DNA from: Candidatus Neomarinimicrobiota bacterium
GTDB lineage: Bacteria; Fidelibacterota; UBA2242; B5-G15
Assembly: GCA_017656425.1 (NCBI GenBank)
Contig: JACDNV010000004.1
Coordinates: 1-64,000, forward strand
Length of the DNA stretch: 64,000 nucleotides
Direction: 5' to 3'
The position numbers and the translations under genes are program-made. The notes beneath the pieces are model-generated. The model was not told the origin of the DNA. It made no database searches and saw only the letters and a program-made list of their open reading frames with translations. Shown here piece after piece: positions 63,466 to 64,000 of this stretch. The first letter of the stretch is position 1. Every line of letters begins with the position of its first letter.

Positions 63466-64000
63466 ATGAAGAAATGTTTATTACAAGATGTAGTCATATG
63501 CTTTTTTATAATCATTACTTGTAGTAAATCATACCCATCAATAATAGATCCGTCCATAGCACCCGAAATCACTCCTGCTCAAGAAGCGTGGTTAATAAAC
63601 AATCTCGCTCTTGCAGAATCTCTATTTGTCGCTCAACTTGACACCGCTACTTCAAATATCTATATATTGTACTACAATCTCGCCTTTTTAAACTTTCTAG
63701 AAAAAGAATACTCTATATCCTATAACTATATAAAAAAAGCACTCAATAAAAATAGAAGATATGGACCTGCTTTATATCTTGTAGGTATGATACTTTATAA
63801 CAGTGGGGATACTGCAGATGCTATAATATTTTTTAAATCCTCGGCTGATTATTATAAATTTTCAGAACTTCCCCTTTATGAGCTTGGGAAAATATATTTT
63901 CAAAAGGGTAATATAAAAAAAGCAACTTATTATTTTGAAAAAGCTAAGAGAAAAAATAAAAAATACACAAAAATTTATCCACCACTTTCGAAGTGTTATT
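63466..64000 (+). CDS. TPR-repeat lipoprotein, cut by the right edge
   Basis: An open frame from ATG 63466 runs to the window end (178 codons, no stop). It starts with a lipoprotein signal peptide ending in the lipobox IITC. TPR-like helix pairs follow: YILYYNLAFLNFLEKEYSIS, ALYLVGMILYNSGDTADAII and PLYELGKIYFQKGNIKKATY, each followed by an FF-K or YFEKA helix. TPR lipoproteins usually scaffold outer-membrane complexes. Nothing more specific can be said without the rest. Its ribosome binding site is weak. Confidence 0.8.
   Translation, partial: MKKCLLQDVVICFFIIITCSKSYPSIIDPSIAPEITPAQEAWLINNLALAESLFVAQLDTATSNIYILYYNLAFLNFLEKEYSISYNYIKKALNKNRRYGPALYLVGMILYNSGDTADAIIFFKSSADYYKFSELPLYELGKIYFQKGNIKKATYYFEKAKRKNKKYTKIYPPLSKCY

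Noticed and set aside
1-64000. tRNA, rRNA and CRISPR arrays
   Set aside because: I scanned the non-coding gaps for cloverleaf T-arm sequences, rRNA segments and regularly spaced repeats by eye and found none.

Overview
The window is AT-rich and densely coded and comes from a Gram-negative, probably anaerobic bacterium. Outer-membrane barrels, a TonB-dependent receptor, a Wzi-like protein, signal-peptide lipoproteins and Tat- or Sec-targeted proteins show a two-membrane envelope. A complete Rnf complex, Pta-AckA and a LarA homologue point to fermentation, with lactate racemisation possible. FlgD/sorting-domain-like C-termini, Reg_prop propellers and a DUF4922 relic fit the Fibrobacteres-Chlorobi-Bacteroidetes superphylum. 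The two clear promoters have ordinary TTGACA/TATATT spacing rather than the Bacteroidota -33/-7 type, so I favour a non-Bacteroidota lineage such as Neomarinimicrobiota, Calditrichota or Cloacimonadota. This placement is inference from gene content only.

Layout. 1-2.4 kb (minus): lexA, an ImuB-type catalytically dead Y-family polymerase, and a DnaE-type polymerase running off the left edge with an apparent frameshift; together a translesion-mutagenesis cassette without imuA. 2.5-7.2 kb (minus): flavodoxin-like protein, plsX, tldE, tldD. 7.6-12.1 kb: secreted GH3 glycosidase, Wzi-like barrel, small barrel. 12.2-14.9 kb: a decayed two-domain glycosyltransferase and a DUF4922 gene, each broken by stops or frameshifts. 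14.9-21.4 kb (minus): TonB-dependent receptor, ArsP/YraQ-type permease, sodium:solute symporter, M24 peptidase and a 51-residue membrane protein.

21.6-24.3 kb: two relics of IS256-family (mutator) transposase in the same orientation flank a lipoprotein gene. 24.4-26.5 kb: gpmI and a macro-domain protein. 26.9-34.1 kb (minus): rnfCDGEAB followed by rseC-like, a NusG-domain-II protein and apbE, i.e. ion-pumping ferredoxin:NAD oxidoreductase plus its flavin-loading and accessory genes. 34.2-37.6 kb (minus): yhaM-like nuclease, an ECF S-component and an outer-membrane barrel that abut each other. 37.9-42.0 kb (plus): a DUF2459 gene, then ribD-ribE-ribBA-ribH, which make riboflavin for the many flavoproteins here. 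42.1-49.4 kb: a propeller protein, a PqqD-like protein and two divergent OPT transporters.

49.4-57.3 kb (minus): a ComEA-like protein, a coupled PilM/PilN-like set of membrane proteins, rsmD, coaD, pta, fmdB-like, larA-like, ackA. 57.3-61.6 kb (minus): ftsE-ftsX-hrcA-grpE-dnaJ. 61.7-62.7 kb: pseudogene of an M64 (IgA-type) metallopeptidase that has lost its zinc motif. 62.9-64 kb: hsp20 and a TPR lipoprotein cut by the right edge. I saw no tRNA, rRNA or CRISPR. The strongest candidates for something new are the imuA-less mutasome with a dead ImuB, the PilM/PilN-like coupled membrane module, the S-component/outer-membrane barrel pair, the OPT-PqqD pair and the relic composite mobile element.
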